A stretch of 58,455 bases of DNA, taken from Sinorhizobium glycinis. Its GTDB lineage: Bacteria > Pseudomonadota > Alphaproteobacteria > Rhizobiales > Rhizobiaceae. Shown here in pieces: positions 33,679-43,254 of the stretch. The notes under the pieces are model-generated. The model saw nothing but the letters and a program-made list of their open reading frames with translations. It searched no databases and was not told where the DNA came from. Each line of letters starts with the position of its first letter. The stretch's first letter is position 1. The stretch covers positions 1-58,455 of the forward strand of contig NZ_LPUX01000049.1 of NCBI RefSeq assembly GCF_001651865.1, written 5' to 3'. A program made the position numbers and the translations under genes.

Positions 33679-35136
33679 ATGCTGAGAATAACGCTGCCGT
33701 CCCAAAAGCAAGTGTCGCCGGTATCGGCGATCAGCCGAGTGGCCATTATCGGCGGGGGTTTCACCGGAGCGACGCTTGCCCGCCTGCTCGCGCTGCACGG
33801 ACGTTACCGGCCTCACGAAATCGTCGTCTTCGAGGCCCGGGATCACCTCGGCGGCGGGTTGGCCTATGACACCGATGACCCGTCGCTTCGCCTCAATGTC
33901 GCGGCCCACCGGATGCGCGCCGTCCCGGGAGATCCGCAAGCCTTTGTCCGCTGGCTGTCCGACTCGGGTCGTCTTGAGCAGGATCCCGGCGCCGTAGTGA
34001 GCGGCGCTATCTATGCGCGCAGAGGCGATTTCGCCGCTTTCATGGCCGCGCAGGTCCAGCCCTTTCTCGACGATGGAATTGTCAGGCACGTGCGCGAGCA
34101 CGTCGAGCGCATTCACCGTCATCGCGGCCGCTGGCAGATCGAGGGAGATGCCGGCGCAATGGTGCAGGCGGATGTCGTCGTGCTTGCGACGGGCCATCCG
34201 GCGCCGACGCCGCCAGACGTCCTTGCCGGCCTGAGCGGCGATCCTCGCTTCGTGAGGAATCTCTCGCGACCGGACGCTCTCCACGCGATCCGCCCGGACG
34301 ACAAGGTCTTCGTCGTCGGCGCCGGCCTGACTGCTCTCGACGCTGTGGCGGCGTTGCGCAATCGCGGTCACTGCGGGGATCTCACGCTCTTTTCGCGTAC
34401 GGGACACCTGCCGCAGCCCCAGGCCGCAGGCGACTTCGCACCGCATGGCGACTTCCTCATCGGCGTTCCGAACACGGCGCTTTCCCTTCTCAAGCAGGTG
34501 CGCTTCGCCATGCAAGAGGTGACGCAAGCCGGCCTGCCCTGGCAAAGCGTGTTCGACGCCTTGCGCCACCAGGGTCAAACAATCTGGCGGAATTTGCCGC
34601 TCGTCGAACAGCGCCGCGTCCTGCGCCATCTTCGCCGGCGCTTTGAAGCGCACCGTTTTCGTATGCCGCCGCAGATCGCCGAACTCGTCGCCTGCGAAAG
34701 AGCGGCGGGCCGCTTGCGCGCCTGCGCGGGACAAATCATTGCGGTCCAGCCAGGCCGCGATCAGATCGCGATCGACATTGCGACGAAACCGCGTGGGGTT
34801 ATCGAGCGCCACATCGTGCAGCGGATCATGGTGGCGACCGGACCTAACCATGGGAACGTGATCGACAGCCAGGGCTGTCTTGCCGAGCTGGAACACCTCG
34901 GCCTGCTGACGAAGGACCCGCGCGGTCTCGGCATCGCCTGCGATGCCGACAGCCGGGCCGTGGCACGCGACGGTTATCCGGTCGAGGATCTGTTCATCGC
35001 CGGACCTCTGGCGCGCGGGACCTTCGGCGAACTCACCGGCGTGCCGGAGATCGCCGCCCAGGCCGAAAGGATCGTTCAGCAGATCGTGGCGATGAGTTTC
35101 GCCACTACGCGGACGATTACGATCCGGCCCATGTAA
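33679..35136 (+). CDS. FAD/NAD(P)-binding protein (YdhS/HpyO-type, COG4529)
   Basis: 485 residues with an N-terminal Rossmann motif (VAIIGGGFTGATLARLLALHG, about 21-41), VVFEARDHLGGGLAYDT, a second nucleotide site FVVGAGLTALDAVAALRNRGH near 212, and a C-terminal FIAGPLARGTFGELTGVPEI. This architecture matches the COG4529-type FAD-NAD(P)-binding family, mostly uncharacterised. Position inside a sulfonate cluster, divergent from a flavin reductase and sharing the motif at 33597, suggests a redox step in organosulfur use. The reaction is unknown. Confidence 0.8.
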   Translation: MLRITLPSQKQVSPVSAISRVAIIGGGFTGATLARLLALHGRYRPHEIVVFEARDHLGGGLAYDTDDPSLRLNVAAHRMRAVPGDPQAFVRWLSDSGRLEQDPGAVVSGAIYARRGDFAAFMAAQVQPFLDDGIVRHVREHVERIHRHRGRWQIEGDAGAMVQADVVVLATGHPAPTPPDVLAGLSGDPRFVRNLSRPDALHAIRPDDKVFVVGAGLTALDAVAALRNRGHCGDLTLFSRTGHLPQPQAAGDFAPHGDFLIGVPNTALSLLKQVRFAMQEVTQAGLPWQSVFDALRHQGQTIWRNLPLVEQRRVLRHLRRRFEAHRFRMPPQIAELVACERAAGRLRACAGQIIAVQPGRDQIAIDIATKPRGVIERHIVQRIMVATGPNHGNVIDSQGCLAELEHLGLLTKDPRGLGIACDADSRAVARDGYPVEDLFIAGPLARGTFGELTGVPEIAAQAERIVQQIVAMSFATTRTITIRPM

Positions 35137-35166
35137 TCCGACGTAACCCAGTCAGGCTCAGCGCGT

Positions 35167-35988
35167 TCAATCCGCACCGAGAATCGCGTTCAGCAGACGG
35201 CGCTCGAAGACAGCGAGATCCGGATCCCCGTGGTGACGCGGGTGCTCGGCCGCAATATCGAGGTCGAGCGCTACCTTGCCGCCGTCGAGCACGATCACCC
35301 GGTCGGCCAGATGCACGGCCTCGCTGACATCATGGGTGACGAGGATCGCCGTGAAGCCGAGCTCCCGCCAGACGCGGCTGACGAGTTGCTGCATGGTGAT
35401 GCGCTTCAATGCGTCGAGCGCCCCGAGCGGTTCGTCGAAGACCAGGAGGCCGGGCCGGCTGACGAGCGCGCGAGCGAGCGCCACCCGCTGCCGCTGGCCG
35501 CCGGAAAGGCGCGCCGGCCATTGGTCCGCCTTGTCGAGCAACTGAACCTCGTCGAGCACCATCAGCGCTTTCACGTGCGCCGTATTCTCATCGACATCCT
35601 GGCCGAGGCCGACCGCCACATTGTCGACCACCCTTGCCCAGGGCAACAGCCGAGGCTCCTGAAAGACGATGCGCGCATTGGCCTCTACCGTGTCTCCCGA
35701 TCGGTCGGCGAAGCGGAGCGAGCCGGAGGTCGGGCGGTCCAGCCCGACCAGCAAGCGCAAAAGGGTACTCTTGCCGCAGCCGCTTTTGCCAACGATCGCC
35801 AGGAACTGACCGGCGGGAACGTCGAGGTCGATGCCGCGAAGGACGCGATTCGGGCCGAAGGTCTGGTCGATCCGCCTAAGCTCGATCGAGACCGCTTCGG
35901 TCGCTCCGGCGGAGACCGTTTGTCGCTGTCCTCCCAAGGGCTCGATAGTGCCTGGCCGTGGGGCATACCTGCTGACATAGCCGCTCAT
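35167..35988 (-). CDS. ssuB: Aliphatic sulfonate ABC transporter ATPase SsuB
   Basis: 273 residues of the SsuB/TauB class. A divergent N-terminal tail (about 30 residues) precedes Walker [10 protein letters not shown] (about 67-75). [14 protein letters not shown] is typical of nitrate/sulfonate/taurine ATPases, followed by [16 protein letters not shown] near 160 and [13 protein letters not shown] near 182. It ends the ssu operon A-D-C-B on the minus strand, 9 bp after ssuC. Confidence 0.88.
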   Translation of the reverse strand: MSGYVSRYAPRPGTIEPLGGQRQTVSAGATEAVSIELRRIDQTFGPNRVLRGIDLDVPAGQFLAIVGKSGCGKSTLLRLLVGLDRPTSGSLRFADRSGDTVEANARIVFQEPRLLPWARVVDNVAVGLGQDVDENTAHVKALMVLDEVQLLDKADQWPARLSGGQRQRVALARALVSRPGLLVFDEPLGALDALKRITMQQLVSRVWRELGFTAILVTHDVSEAVHLADRVIVLDGGKVALDLDIAAEHPRHHGDPDLAVFERRLLNAILGAD

Positions 35989-35997
35989 TGTGGCCTC

Positions 35998-36834
35998 CTA
36001 CCTCTGATAGACCGGGTTCCAGGACAAGGCATGCCGCTCCATGGTTTTCGCAATCACATCGGCCAACTTGCCGAGCGCCGCGTAGATGAGCAGCGACAGG
36101 ACCACCACGTCCGTCATCATGAACTCGCGTGCCTGGTTCGCCATATGGCCGATCCCGGAGGATGCCGCGATCGACTCCGAGACGATGAGCGTCAGCCACA
36201 TGATGCCGAGCGCATAGCGCAGCCCCACGAATATCGAAGGCAGGGCGCCGGGCAGGATGACCTTCCTGAACAGCGTCCAGCCGTTCATGCCGTAGATTCG
36301 GCCCATCTCGATGAGCTCGCGATCGACGTTTCGCACGCCGTGAAAGGTGTTGAGATAGATCGGAAACAGCACGCCCAGCGACGTGAGGAAGAGCTTCGAT
36401 TCCTCGCCGATTCCAAACCAGAGGATCACCAGCGGGATCATCGCCAGATGCGGAATGGTCCGAAGCATCTGCAACGAGGTGTCCGTCAGTTGCTCGGAAA
36501 GCTTGGAGATGCCGTTCGCAATGCCGAGCGCAAGGCCGATCGTTCCGCCGACGATAAGGCCAGCCAGGGCGCGAGCCCCGGAAACCGCCACATTATGGAC
36601 GAGCGCGCCGGACAGCAGTTGGTCCACGAAAGCGCCTGCCACATCCGTCGGCGCCGGCATGACCCGCGTTGAAATCCAGCCGGCCGACGACAATATTTGC
36701 CAGATCAGAACCACGAGGATCGGAACCGCGTAGGGCAAGAACTCCTTCAGGAGGATCCGCCGAGCCGATGGAGCCGGCAAAACCCAGCTTCGTCTTTGCG
36801 GCGAGCGATCGCTTGCGACGTCGTATGCGGTCAT
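35998..36834 (-). CDS. ssuC: Aliphatic sulfonate ABC transporter permease SsuC
   Basis: 278 residues. The N-terminal helix (YAVPILVVLIWQILSSAGW), later helices and an EAA-type loop (NVDRELIEMGRIYGMNGWTLFRKVILPGALP) match SsuC/TauC permeases. The start at 36834 is preceded by the purine-rich GAGAAGGAGAAGGAC; the open extension to 37179 overlaps ssuD and was rejected. Confidence 0.88.
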   Translation of the reverse strand: MTAYDVASDRSPQRRSWVLPAPSARRILLKEFLPYAVPILVVLIWQILSSAGWISTRVMPAPTDVAGAFVDQLLSGALVHNVAVSGARALAGLIVGGTIGLALGIANGISKLSEQLTDTSLQMLRTIPHLAMIPLVILWFGIGEESKLFLTSLGVLFPIYLNTFHGVRNVDRELIEMGRIYGMNGWTLFRKVILPGALPSIFVGLRYALGIMWLTLIVSESIAASSGIGHMANQAREFMMTDVVVLSLLIYAALGKLADVIAKTMERHALSWNPVYQR

Positions 36835-36896
36835 GTCCTTCTCCTTCTCGATTGGCGGGACGCGTAGCGAGCGCCCGAAAGAGTTCGCCGCTCGCA

Positions 36897-38066
36897 TCAG
36901 GAGCCCGCGACGACCCGCAGATTGCCTCCATGGCCGCCGCCAGCGAAAAGCGGCTGCTCTCCGAAGGAAGAACGGATCTGATTGCGCGGGGCACCGAGAC
37001 CGAGTTCCGGGAACAGCAGTTCGGAAACGCGATAAGCCTCCTCGAGATGCGGATAGCCGGAGGCGATCACCGTATCGATGCCGAGATCCTGGTATTCCCT
37101 GAGGCGTGCGGCCACCGTCGTCGGCGAGCCGACGAGCGCGGTCCCGGCCCCCGAGCGGACGAGACCGATGCCGGCCCAAAGGTTAGGCGATACCTCCAGC
37201 CTGTCGCGGCGGCCGCCGTGCAGCGCCGCCATGCGGGCCTGCCCGACGGAGTCGGAATTCTTCGCGAATCCTTCCTGGGCGGCGGCAATCGTCTCGTCGG
37301 AGAGCTTGGAGATCAGCCGGTCGGCGGCCGCCCAGGCCTCCTCGTCGGTTTCGCGCACGATGAAGTGCAGGCGAATGCCGAAGGTCACTTGACGGCCCTT
37401 GTCGGCCGCAGCCTTGCGGACCGTGGCGATCTTGTCGGCGACCTGGGCCGGCGTCTCGCCCCAGGTCAGATATTTGTCGACGACGCCCGTCGAAAACTCT
37501 ATTGCGGCATCCGATGATCCGCCGAAATAGAGCGGCGGACGCGGCTCCTGCACCGGCGGGAAGCCGAGCTGTGCGTCGTGCGCCTTTATGTATTTCCCGT
37601 CGAGATGCGACTTGCCCGTCTCGAGCAGCCTGTTGAAGACGTGGAAGAACTCCTCCGCGTGGGCGTAACGCTCGTCATGCGGCAGGAAGACGCCGTCGCC
37701 GCCAAGCTCCTTGGCACTTCCGCCGACGACGATATTGAGGAGCAGACGCCCCTTCGAGACGCGGTCGAGGGTCGCGGCGAGACGGGCGTAATAGGCGGGT
37801 GACGCGATGCCGGGGCGAATGGCGACGAGGAACTTCAGGTTCTCCGTGAAGGCCGCCAGATGAGCTGCAAGGATGAAGGATTCCTCGCAGGCCACCCCGG
37901 TCGGGAGGAGCACACCGGAATAGCCCAGCCGGTCCGCCGCCGTGGCGATCTCGCGAAAATAGCCAGTGTCTGCCGGGCGGCTCAGATCGTCGGAGCCGAG
38001 ATAGGCGCCATCGCCGGAGGTCGGAATGAACCAGAAGAAATCAAGCGGTTTGTCTATCTTTGTCAT
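36897..38066 (-). CDS. ssuD: FMNH2-dependent alkanesulfonate monooxygenase SsuD
   Basis: 389 residues of the bacterial luciferase-like family: [16 protein letters not shown] start, GVACEESF with Cys60 near the E. coli Cys54 position, [30 protein letters not shown] and [12 protein letters not shown] near 175. It releases sulfite from alkanesulfonates using FMNH2 and O2. Flavin is probably supplied by the reductase at 32974. It lies between ssuA and ssuC in the same operon. Confidence 0.9.
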   Translation of the reverse strand: MTKIDKPLDFFWFIPTSGDGAYLGSDDLSRPADTGYFREIATAADRLGYSGVLLPTGVACEESFILAAHLAAFTENLKFLVAIRPGIASPAYYARLAATLDRVSKGRLLLNIVVGGSAKELGGDGVFLPHDERYAHAEEFFHVFNRLLETGKSHLDGKYIKAHDAQLGFPPVQEPRPPLYFGGSSDAAIEFSTGVVDKYLTWGETPAQVADKIATVRKAAADKGRQVTFGIRLHFIVRETDEEAWAAADRLISKLSDETIAAAQEGFAKNSDSVGQARMAALHGGRRDRLEVSPNLWAGIGLVRSGAGTALVGSPTTVAARLREYQDLGIDTVIASGYPHLEEAYRVSELLFPELGLGAPRNQIRSSFGEQPLFAGGGHGGNLRVVAGS

Positions 38067-38093
38067 GGTCTGATCCTTTCAGCGCTCCGCGCT

Positions 38094-39056
38094 TTAGCTT
38101 GCCTTCGGCCGCCAAGCGACGTCGGCGATCGTCAGCGTCTTCGGCAGGATGCCGAGGCCATGGAATTCGTCCGCCAGCGCCTGCTGGTAGGCGAGCGCGT
38201 CATCCGACAGGGTCGCCACCTTGCTGAGGTCTGCTCCCTTCCGCGTCAGGATCGTTCGGGTCACCTCGACGGGAATGCCGGTGATCTCTGACAGCGCCGG
38301 AACGGTCTCATCGAGATTGGCCTGCGCCCAGGCTCCGACCTTGGCCAATTCGTCGATGACATCGGTGATGACCTCCGGCTGGGAGGAGGTGAAGTCTCCA
38401 TTGCCGAAGAAGAAGCTCCAGCTGTCGACGATGCCCTCAGCGGTCGTCAGGACCCGGGTCTGCGGATCCGCCTCGGCGACGGCAAAATAAGGGTCCCATA
38501 TCGCCCAGGCGTCGATGCCTCCGGTCTTGAAGGCGGCCGCCGCATCGGGCGGGGCGAGGTCGGCAGCTTCGATGTCGCCGGTTGTCAGGCCAGCCTTGCG
38601 CAGAGCCTTGACGGTGAAGTTATGAGCGCTGGAGCCGCGCTTGAAGGCGACCTTCTTCCCCTTCAGGTCCTCGAGCGCGGCGATCGGCGAGTCCTTCGGC
38701 ACGAGGATGGCGGAACCCGATGCCGTACCCTTATAGCTTCCGACGTAGAGGAGATTGGCCCCGGCGGCTTGCGCGAAAAGCGGCGGAACATCCCCGGTCG
38801 GGCCGAAGTCGAGCGAGCCGGCGCCGAGTGCCTCGAGGAGCGGCGGACCCGAGGTGAACTCGGCCCAGCTCACCGTTAGACCGCGTTCCGCAAGCCGCTT
38901 CTCGAGCGCGCCGGTGCGCTTCGCCAATGCAAGCACGCCGTTCTTCTGCCAGCCGATACGGAATTCGGTGGCCGCCCTTGCCGGCCGTATGTTCGGCGCG
39001 CTCAAGGCCGCGGCCGTGGCGCCGATAAATGCGAGGGTCTGTCTGCGAGTTATCAT
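38094..39056 (-). CDS. ssuA: Aliphatic sulfonate-binding protein SsuA
   Basis: 320 residues with a Tat-like signal (MITRRQTLAFIGATAAALSA; RRQTLAF) and cleavage near ARA-ATE. The mature fold has FRIGWQKNGVLALAKRTGALEKRL and KGKKVAFKRGSSAHNFTVKAL, typical of the SsuA/NrtA/TauA family. GGGGTGGAAA precedes ATG 39056. First gene of the ssu operon; the motif at 39120 lies 64 bp upstream. Confidence 0.9.
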   Translation of the reverse strand: MITRRQTLAFIGATAAALSAPNIRPARAATEFRIGWQKNGVLALAKRTGALEKRLAERGLTVSWAEFTSGPPLLEALGAGSLDFGPTGDVPPLFAQAAGANLLYVGSYKGTASGSAILVPKDSPIAALEDLKGKKVAFKRGSSAHNFTVKALRKAGLTTGDIEAADLAPPDAAAAFKTGGIDAWAIWDPYFAVAEADPQTRVLTTAEGIVDSWSFFFGNGDFTSSQPEVITDVIDELAKVGAWAQANLDETVPALSEITGIPVEVTRTILTRKGADLSKVATLSDDALAYQQALADEFHGLGILPKTLTIADVAWRPKAS

Positions 39057-39403
39057 TTTCCACCCCTGGTTGGTTGCTCAAGGTCGATGCAGTTGGGAGA
39101 ATGATAAGATAGTCTATAAATTTACTAAGGAATATTTTTCCAAAGAGTTCCCCGCCGGCGAAGATTATCGTTACGCTCCGACAGAGGATGCGAATGGCTT
39201 CCTGCCACACGAGAAGCAAACGGCGGCCTGCCTGAGCCTCAGTCGACCCCTGCAGCGGCATCAGACCCCTAGTCACCGGTGTTGCCATCCGCTACGGCAT
39301 GGCGCTGGTCGTGCAGCACGATGATTATGTCGTAGACAGGCTCAAGTCGCGTCGCTGCAAACTCTAATATCCCGCTTCAAAATACCAACTAGGGTCGCAA
39401 TCA
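39057..39403. other. Divergent intergenic region ssuA / FAD-GcvT gene
   Basis: 347 bp without a gene. The ssuA-proximal 100 bp is AT-rich and carries the CTTAGTAAAT motif. On the minus strand TATCTTAT-like sequence near 39104-39111 could be a -10. The half near 39404 has no clear promoter, and the plus-strand gene has only a weak TAGGG ribosome-binding site. Confidence 0.5.
39120..39129. promoter_or_regulatory. Sulfur-cluster motif copy 3 (CTTAGTAAAT)
   Basis: ATTTACTAAG here is identical to 30936-30945. It is followed by GAATATTTTT, forming an extended AT-rich site 64 bp upstream of ssuA. Candidate Rrf2-regulator operator. Confidence 0.6.
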
Positions 39404-41965
39404 ATGGCAGAGTTTCCACAAAAAGCGAAAGTCGTAATCGTTGGACTGGGTGGCATCGTCGGTGCATCGATCGCACATCACCTGATCGAGCGTGGCTGGG
39501 ACGATATCGTCGGCATCGACAAGTCCGGCATCCCGACCGATATCGGCTCGACGGCGCATGCGTCGGACTTCTGCTACACGACCAGCCACGACTATCTGTC
39601 GGTCTGGACGACCCAATATTCGATCGACTTCTTCGAGAAGATGGGCCATTACGCCCGCATCGGCGGCCTGGAAGTCGCACGCACCGGCGATGAGACCTGG
39701 ATGGAGGAGATCAAGCGCAAGCTTTCTTCGGCCAAGGCCTTCGGCACCCGCGCACACTATGTCTCGCCGGCCGAAATCAAGAAGATGTTCCCGCTGATCG
39801 AGGAAGATCAGGTCATGGGCGGGATGTTCGATCCGGATGCCGGCCTCGTCATCCCGCGCTCGCAGACGGTTGCCGGCAAGCTGGTCGATGCGGCGGAGAA
39901 GTCCGGCAAGCTGCAGGTCTTCGGCAATACGCCGGCAACTTCGCTTCTCGTCGAGAACGGCCGCATCAAGGGCGTCGTCACGCATCGCGGCACGATCATG
40001 GCCGACCATGTCGTCGTCTGCGCCGGCATCTGGGGCCGCCTGATCGCTGAAATGGTCGGCGAAGACCTGCCGGTCATGCCGGTCGACCATCCGCTCACCT
40101 TCTTCGGCCCGTACAACGAATTCGAAGGCACCGGCAAGGAAATCGGCTTCCCGCTGCTGCGCGACCAGGGCAACTCCGCCTATATGCGCGACACCGGCGA
40201 CCCGAAGACCACCGAAGGCGGCCAGATCGAGTGGGGCTATTACGAGGCCACCAATCCGCGCCTCTGCCATCCGCGCGACATTCTCGAAAAGCATGAGGCA
40301 CGCCTGTCGCCCTCGCAGCGCGACCTTGAGATGGAGCAGATCATCGAGCCGCTCGAGCGCGCCATGGAACTGACGCCGATCCTCGGGGAGCTTGGCTATA
40401 ACGAGGGTCACTCCTTCAACGGCCTGTTGCAGGTGTCGGCCGCCGGCGGCCCCTCCTGCGGCGAGAGCCAGAAGGTGCGAGGCCTCTGGTACTGCGTCGC
40501 CATCTGGGTGAAGGACGGCCCAGGCTACGGCAAGCTGATCGCCGACTGGATGACGGATGGGCGCACCCATACCGACCATGCCTCGATCGACTACGCCCGC
40601 TTCTATCCGCACCAGCTCGAAGAGAAGTTCATCGAGAACCGCTGCTTCGAGTCGGCGCAGAAGATCTACTTCCCGGCCGTGCATACGCGCGAGCCCTATG
40701 CGAGCAGCCGCAACGTCAAGCGCTCGCCCTTCTACGAGCGCGAGAAGGAGCTCGGCGGCTACTTCATGGAACTCGGCGGCTGGGAGCGCGCGCACGGCTA
40801 TGCCGCCAACGAGCACCTGCTCGAGAAATACGGCAACCGCGTTCCGGTGCGCGAAAACGAGTGGGACAACCGCCATTTCTGGCGCGTTTCCAATGCCGAG
40901 CATCTGGCGATGAGCGAGGATTGCGGCATCGTCAACCTCTCGCACTTCCACATGGTCGACATCTCAGGTCCGGACCATGTCGAGCTTCTCGAGTGGCTTT
41001 GCGCTGCCAAGATCGGCGGAGACGGCAATATCGGCAAGGGCATCTACACCCACTTCCTCGATGACGAGGGCATGGTGCGGGCAGACTTCACCGTCTTCCG
41101 CATGGCCGACCGCTGCCGTCTCGTGAACGGCGCCGATGCCGGCCCGCGCGACTTCCACTACATGCGCCGCGTCGCGGAAGACCGGGGCCTCGACGTCACC
41201 ATCACGGACGTTTCGGAGAAGTTCATCACCATCGGCATCTGGGGCCCCAATGCCCGCGAAACGCTGAAGAAGGTGGTTGCCGATCCGGCCGGCCTCGATC
41301 CTGAGAACTTCCCCTTCGCCGCGATCAAGCAGATCGAGATCGCCGGCAAGCCGGTCTCCGCCTTCCGCATCTCCTATGTCGGCGAGCAGGGCTGGGAACT
41401 GCACATGAAGTACGAGGACGGCCTGGCGGTCTGGGATGCGCTGCGCGCCACGGGCGTCATGGCCTTCGGCGTCGAGACCTATGCGAATTCGCGCCGCATG
41501 GAAAAGAGCCTGCGCCTGCAGAACGCCGACCTTCTCACCCATTACAACCTCATCGAGGCCGACCTTGCCCGTCCGAAGGTCAAGGAAGCCGACTTCCGCG
41601 GCAAGGCGAAGCATCTGGAGTACAAGGCGCGCGAGCACCAGCCCGCCATGCTCTGCACGCTGGTCATGACCGAGAACACCGACAGGAGCGGCGTGAAGCG
41701 CTATCCCGTCGGCAACCTGCCGGTCATGGACCCGGAGACCGGCGAGGTGCTGGTCGACGAACTCGGCCGCCGCTCCTACACCACCTCCATCGCTTATGGT
41801 CCGACGATCGGCAAGAACATCGCGCTCGCCTATCTGCCGTGGGCCTACTGCCAGGAAGGTCGCAAGCTGAACATTGAGTATTTCGCCGAGACCTATCCGG
41901 TAGAGGTCGCTGGCGTCGGCTACAAGCCGCTCTACGACCCGGAAAACCTCAAGCCGCGCAGCTGA
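39404..41965 (+). CDS. FAD-dependent oxidoreductase/GcvT fusion (dimethylglycine/sarcosine dehydrogenase-like)
   Basis: 853 residues with three regions. An N-terminal DAO FAD domain (VVIVGLGGIVGASIAHHLIERG at about 10-31; AHASDFCYTT; a second FAD contact near 320) comes first. A central linker (FYPHQLEEKFIENR) follows. The C-terminal GcvT folate-binding and barrel domains (about 430-840) contain HFHMVDISGPDHVELLEWLC and SYVGEQGWELHMKYEDG. Such fusions oxidatively demethylate N-methyl amino acids and transfer the one-carbon unit to tetrahydrofolate. The exact substrate (dimethylglycine, sarcosine or another methylated amine) is not determinable. A clear intrinsic terminator follows at 41999. 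The StcD-like enzyme 3 kb away supports a role in betaine turnover. Confidence 0.85.
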   Translation: MAEFPQKAKVVIVGLGGIVGASIAHHLIERGWDDIVGIDKSGIPTDIGSTAHASDFCYTTSHDYLSVWTTQYSIDFFEKMGHYARIGGLEVARTGDETWMEEIKRKLSSAKAFGTRAHYVSPAEIKKMFPLIEEDQVMGGMFDPDAGLVIPRSQTVAGKLVDAAEKSGKLQVFGNTPATSLLVENGRIKGVVTHRGTIMADHVVVCAGIWGRLIAEMVGEDLPVMPVDHPLTFFGPYNEFEGTGKEIGFPLLRDQGNSAYMRDTGDPKTTEGGQIEWGYYEATNPRLCHPRDILEKHEARLSPSQRDLEMEQIIEPLERAMELTPILGELGYNEGHSFNGLLQVSAAGGPSCGESQKVRGLWYCVAIWVKDGPGYGKLIADWMTDGRTHTDHASIDYARFYPHQLEEKFIENRCFESAQKIYFPAVHTREPYASSRNVKRSPFYEREKELGGYFMELGGWERAHGYAANEHLLEKYGNRVPVRENEWDNRHFWRVSNAEHLAMSEDCGIVNLSHFHMVDISGPDHVELLEWLCAAKIGGDGNIGKGIYTHFLDDEGMVRADFTVFRMADRCRLVNGADAGPRDFHYMRRVAEDRGLDVTITDVSEKFITIGIWGPNARETLKKVVADPAGLDPENFPFAAIKQIEIAGKPVSAFRISYVGEQGWELHMKYEDGLAVWDALRATGVMAFGVETYANSRRMEKSLRLQNADLLTHYNLIEADLARPKVKEADFRGKAKHLEYKAREHQPAMLCTLVMTENTDRSGVKRYPVGNLPVMDPETGEVLVDELGRRSYTTSIAYGPTIGKNIALAYLPWAYCQEGRKLNIEYFAETYPVEVAGVGYKPLYDPENLKPRS

Positions 41966-41998
41966 CGGGCCCGAAGGACACTTTCAAGCGATGACGAC

Positions 41999-42032
41999 AA
42001 GCGAGCCTCTCCAATCGGAAAGGCTCGCTTTT
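41999..42032 (+). terminator. Intrinsic terminator of the FAD-GcvT gene
   Basis: AAGCGAGCCT (41999-42008) pairs perfectly with AGGCTCGCTT (42021-42030) and is followed by TT. The stem begins 33 bp after the stop codon. Good classical terminator geometry. Confidence 0.8.
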
Positions 42033-42085
42033 CCGTGTGTCGTTTCCGCCGCCTGGCCGAGGCCGCGCAATCGACGAGAAAGGCC

Positions 42086-42207
42086 GCGCCTACCGGGTTT
42101 CGGCACCGATCAGCACGAAGGCGACGGTCGCCGGCTCGCTGTTCGGGTTGCGCCAGGCGTTGGCGCGCGCCGTGCTGAACCACGCTGTCGCCGGCGCTGA
42201 GAGGCCA
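42086..42207 (-). pseudogene. Frameshifted C-terminal fragment of a cupin-domain protein
   Basis: On the minus strand one frame reads LSAGDSVVQHGAR. A shifted frame continues NAWRNPNSEPATVAFVLIGA then ETR-stop (stop near 42090). Together these resemble the last about 35 residues of a small cupin or XRE-cupin protein, with a single-base frameshift. There is no N-terminal part. The fragment is directly abutted by an FCD fragment on the other strand. Confidence 0.6.
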
Positions 42208-42208
42208 C

Positions 42209-42412
42209 CTTAACGCCGTCGATCGCCTTCGCCGTCTCACCGACTATCGTCAGATGCTCGACCGCAACAGCGCCCGCGAGCGCTGCCGCGAGCATATCGA
42301 ACTGCTCGACCTCATCCTCGCGGGCAAGAACGTAGAAGCGTCCCGCTACATGGCGCGGCACCTCGAAGATCTCGGTCGCTTGAAAACGGTGGCGCGGGAA
42401 TTGCGCGGCTGA
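42209..42412 (+). pseudogene. C-terminal fragment of a GntR/FCD-family regulator
   Basis: The plus frame encodes LNAVDRLRRLTDYRQMLDRN, then SARERCREHIELLDLILAGK, ending RHLEDLGRLKTVARELRG-stop. This is the last helices of an FCD ligand-binding domain, including the conserved H-x-x-L-x-x-x-I pattern. The DNA-binding half and start are missing. The fragment ends abruptly at its 5' side against the cupin fragment, which marks a rearrangement or deletion junction. Confidence 0.65.
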
Positions 42413-42560
42413 CCAGCCATCCCGCTTCCTGGCAGATTGAACCAGGAAAAGCTCTAATTTACCCCCGCGAATTCATGCCTGGATTGCGGAACCTGCTCCA
42501 ACGTCTGCGGCGCCTGGGCGTACCCGGCAGTGATGGCTTGAGAGGCACCGTCGACAGAAG

Positions 42561-43109
42561 CTAGAAGGTCGGGGGTGTGCAGGCGCTGATGACGTCGCAG
42601 GGGACGGGTCCGACACACCGGAACCTGTGAGGTCGCCGGCTGTCGAAATAATATGCGTCGCCGGGCCCGAGTATCCGCCGGTCATTGTCGACCGTCACTT
42701 CCAGGCGGCCCGAGAGCACAATGCCGCCTTCCTCGCCCTCATGGACGAGCGGAATCTTGCCCGTGTCCGCTCCCGGTTGGTAGCACTCCTTGAGGATCTG
42801 CAGATTTCGACCGAAGAGGCTCTCTCCCACCTGCCGGTAGGAAATCGCGCCCTTGCCGATCTCCACGAGCTCCTCTGCGGCATAGAAGGCCTTGCGCGGC
42901 GTTTCGGGTTCGAACGCAAAGAATTCGGCGAGCCCGATGGGTATGCCATCGAGGATGCGCTTGAGCGCTCCGACAGAAGGATTCGAGGCATTGGACTCGA
43001 TCAGCGAGATAGTCGAGTTGGTCACCCCTGCCCGTCTCGCGAGTTCCCGTTGGGACAGATTGTGGGCGATCCGTATGTGACGGAGACGGTTACCGATATC
43101 GACAGACAT
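42561..43109 (-). CDS. XRE-family regulator with C-terminal cupin (PuuR-like)
   Basis: 182 residues. The N-terminal HTH (GNRLRHIRIAHNLSQRELARRAGVTNSTISLIESNASNPSVGALKRIL, about 6-53) is followed by a cupin barrel ending LGPGDAYYFDSRRPHRFRCVG. This layout matches PuuR-type regulators of amine and amino-acid catabolism. Divergent from the omega-aminotransferase gene, with a 145-bp shared control region, so it probably regulates that gene. Effector unknown. Confidence 0.87.
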   Translation of the reverse strand: MSVDIGNRLRHIRIAHNLSQRELARRAGVTNSTISLIESNASNPSVGALKRILDGIPIGLAEFFAFEPETPRKAFYAAEELVEIGKGAISYRQVGESLFGRNLQILKECYQPGADTGKIPLVHEGEEGGIVLSGRLEVTVDNDRRILGPGDAYYFDSRRPHRFRCVGPVPCDVISACTPPTF

Positions 43110-43254
43110 CTTGCACCTTGTGTTTCGGATGTTCGAATTATGGAAAACAGCATCGTCTCTATCTCACAATTTCAATGACTTAAAAATACAAAGAAAAGGA
43201 CTTGTTCGCCGATAAAAAATCACCGAATCCAGGGCAACCCCAAAGGAGGCCGTC

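Noticed and set aside
33598..34896. Long minus-strand ORF opposite the FAD/NAD(P)-binding gene
   Set aside because: The plus strand has a clear Rossmann-fold protein; the antisense translation shows no domain.
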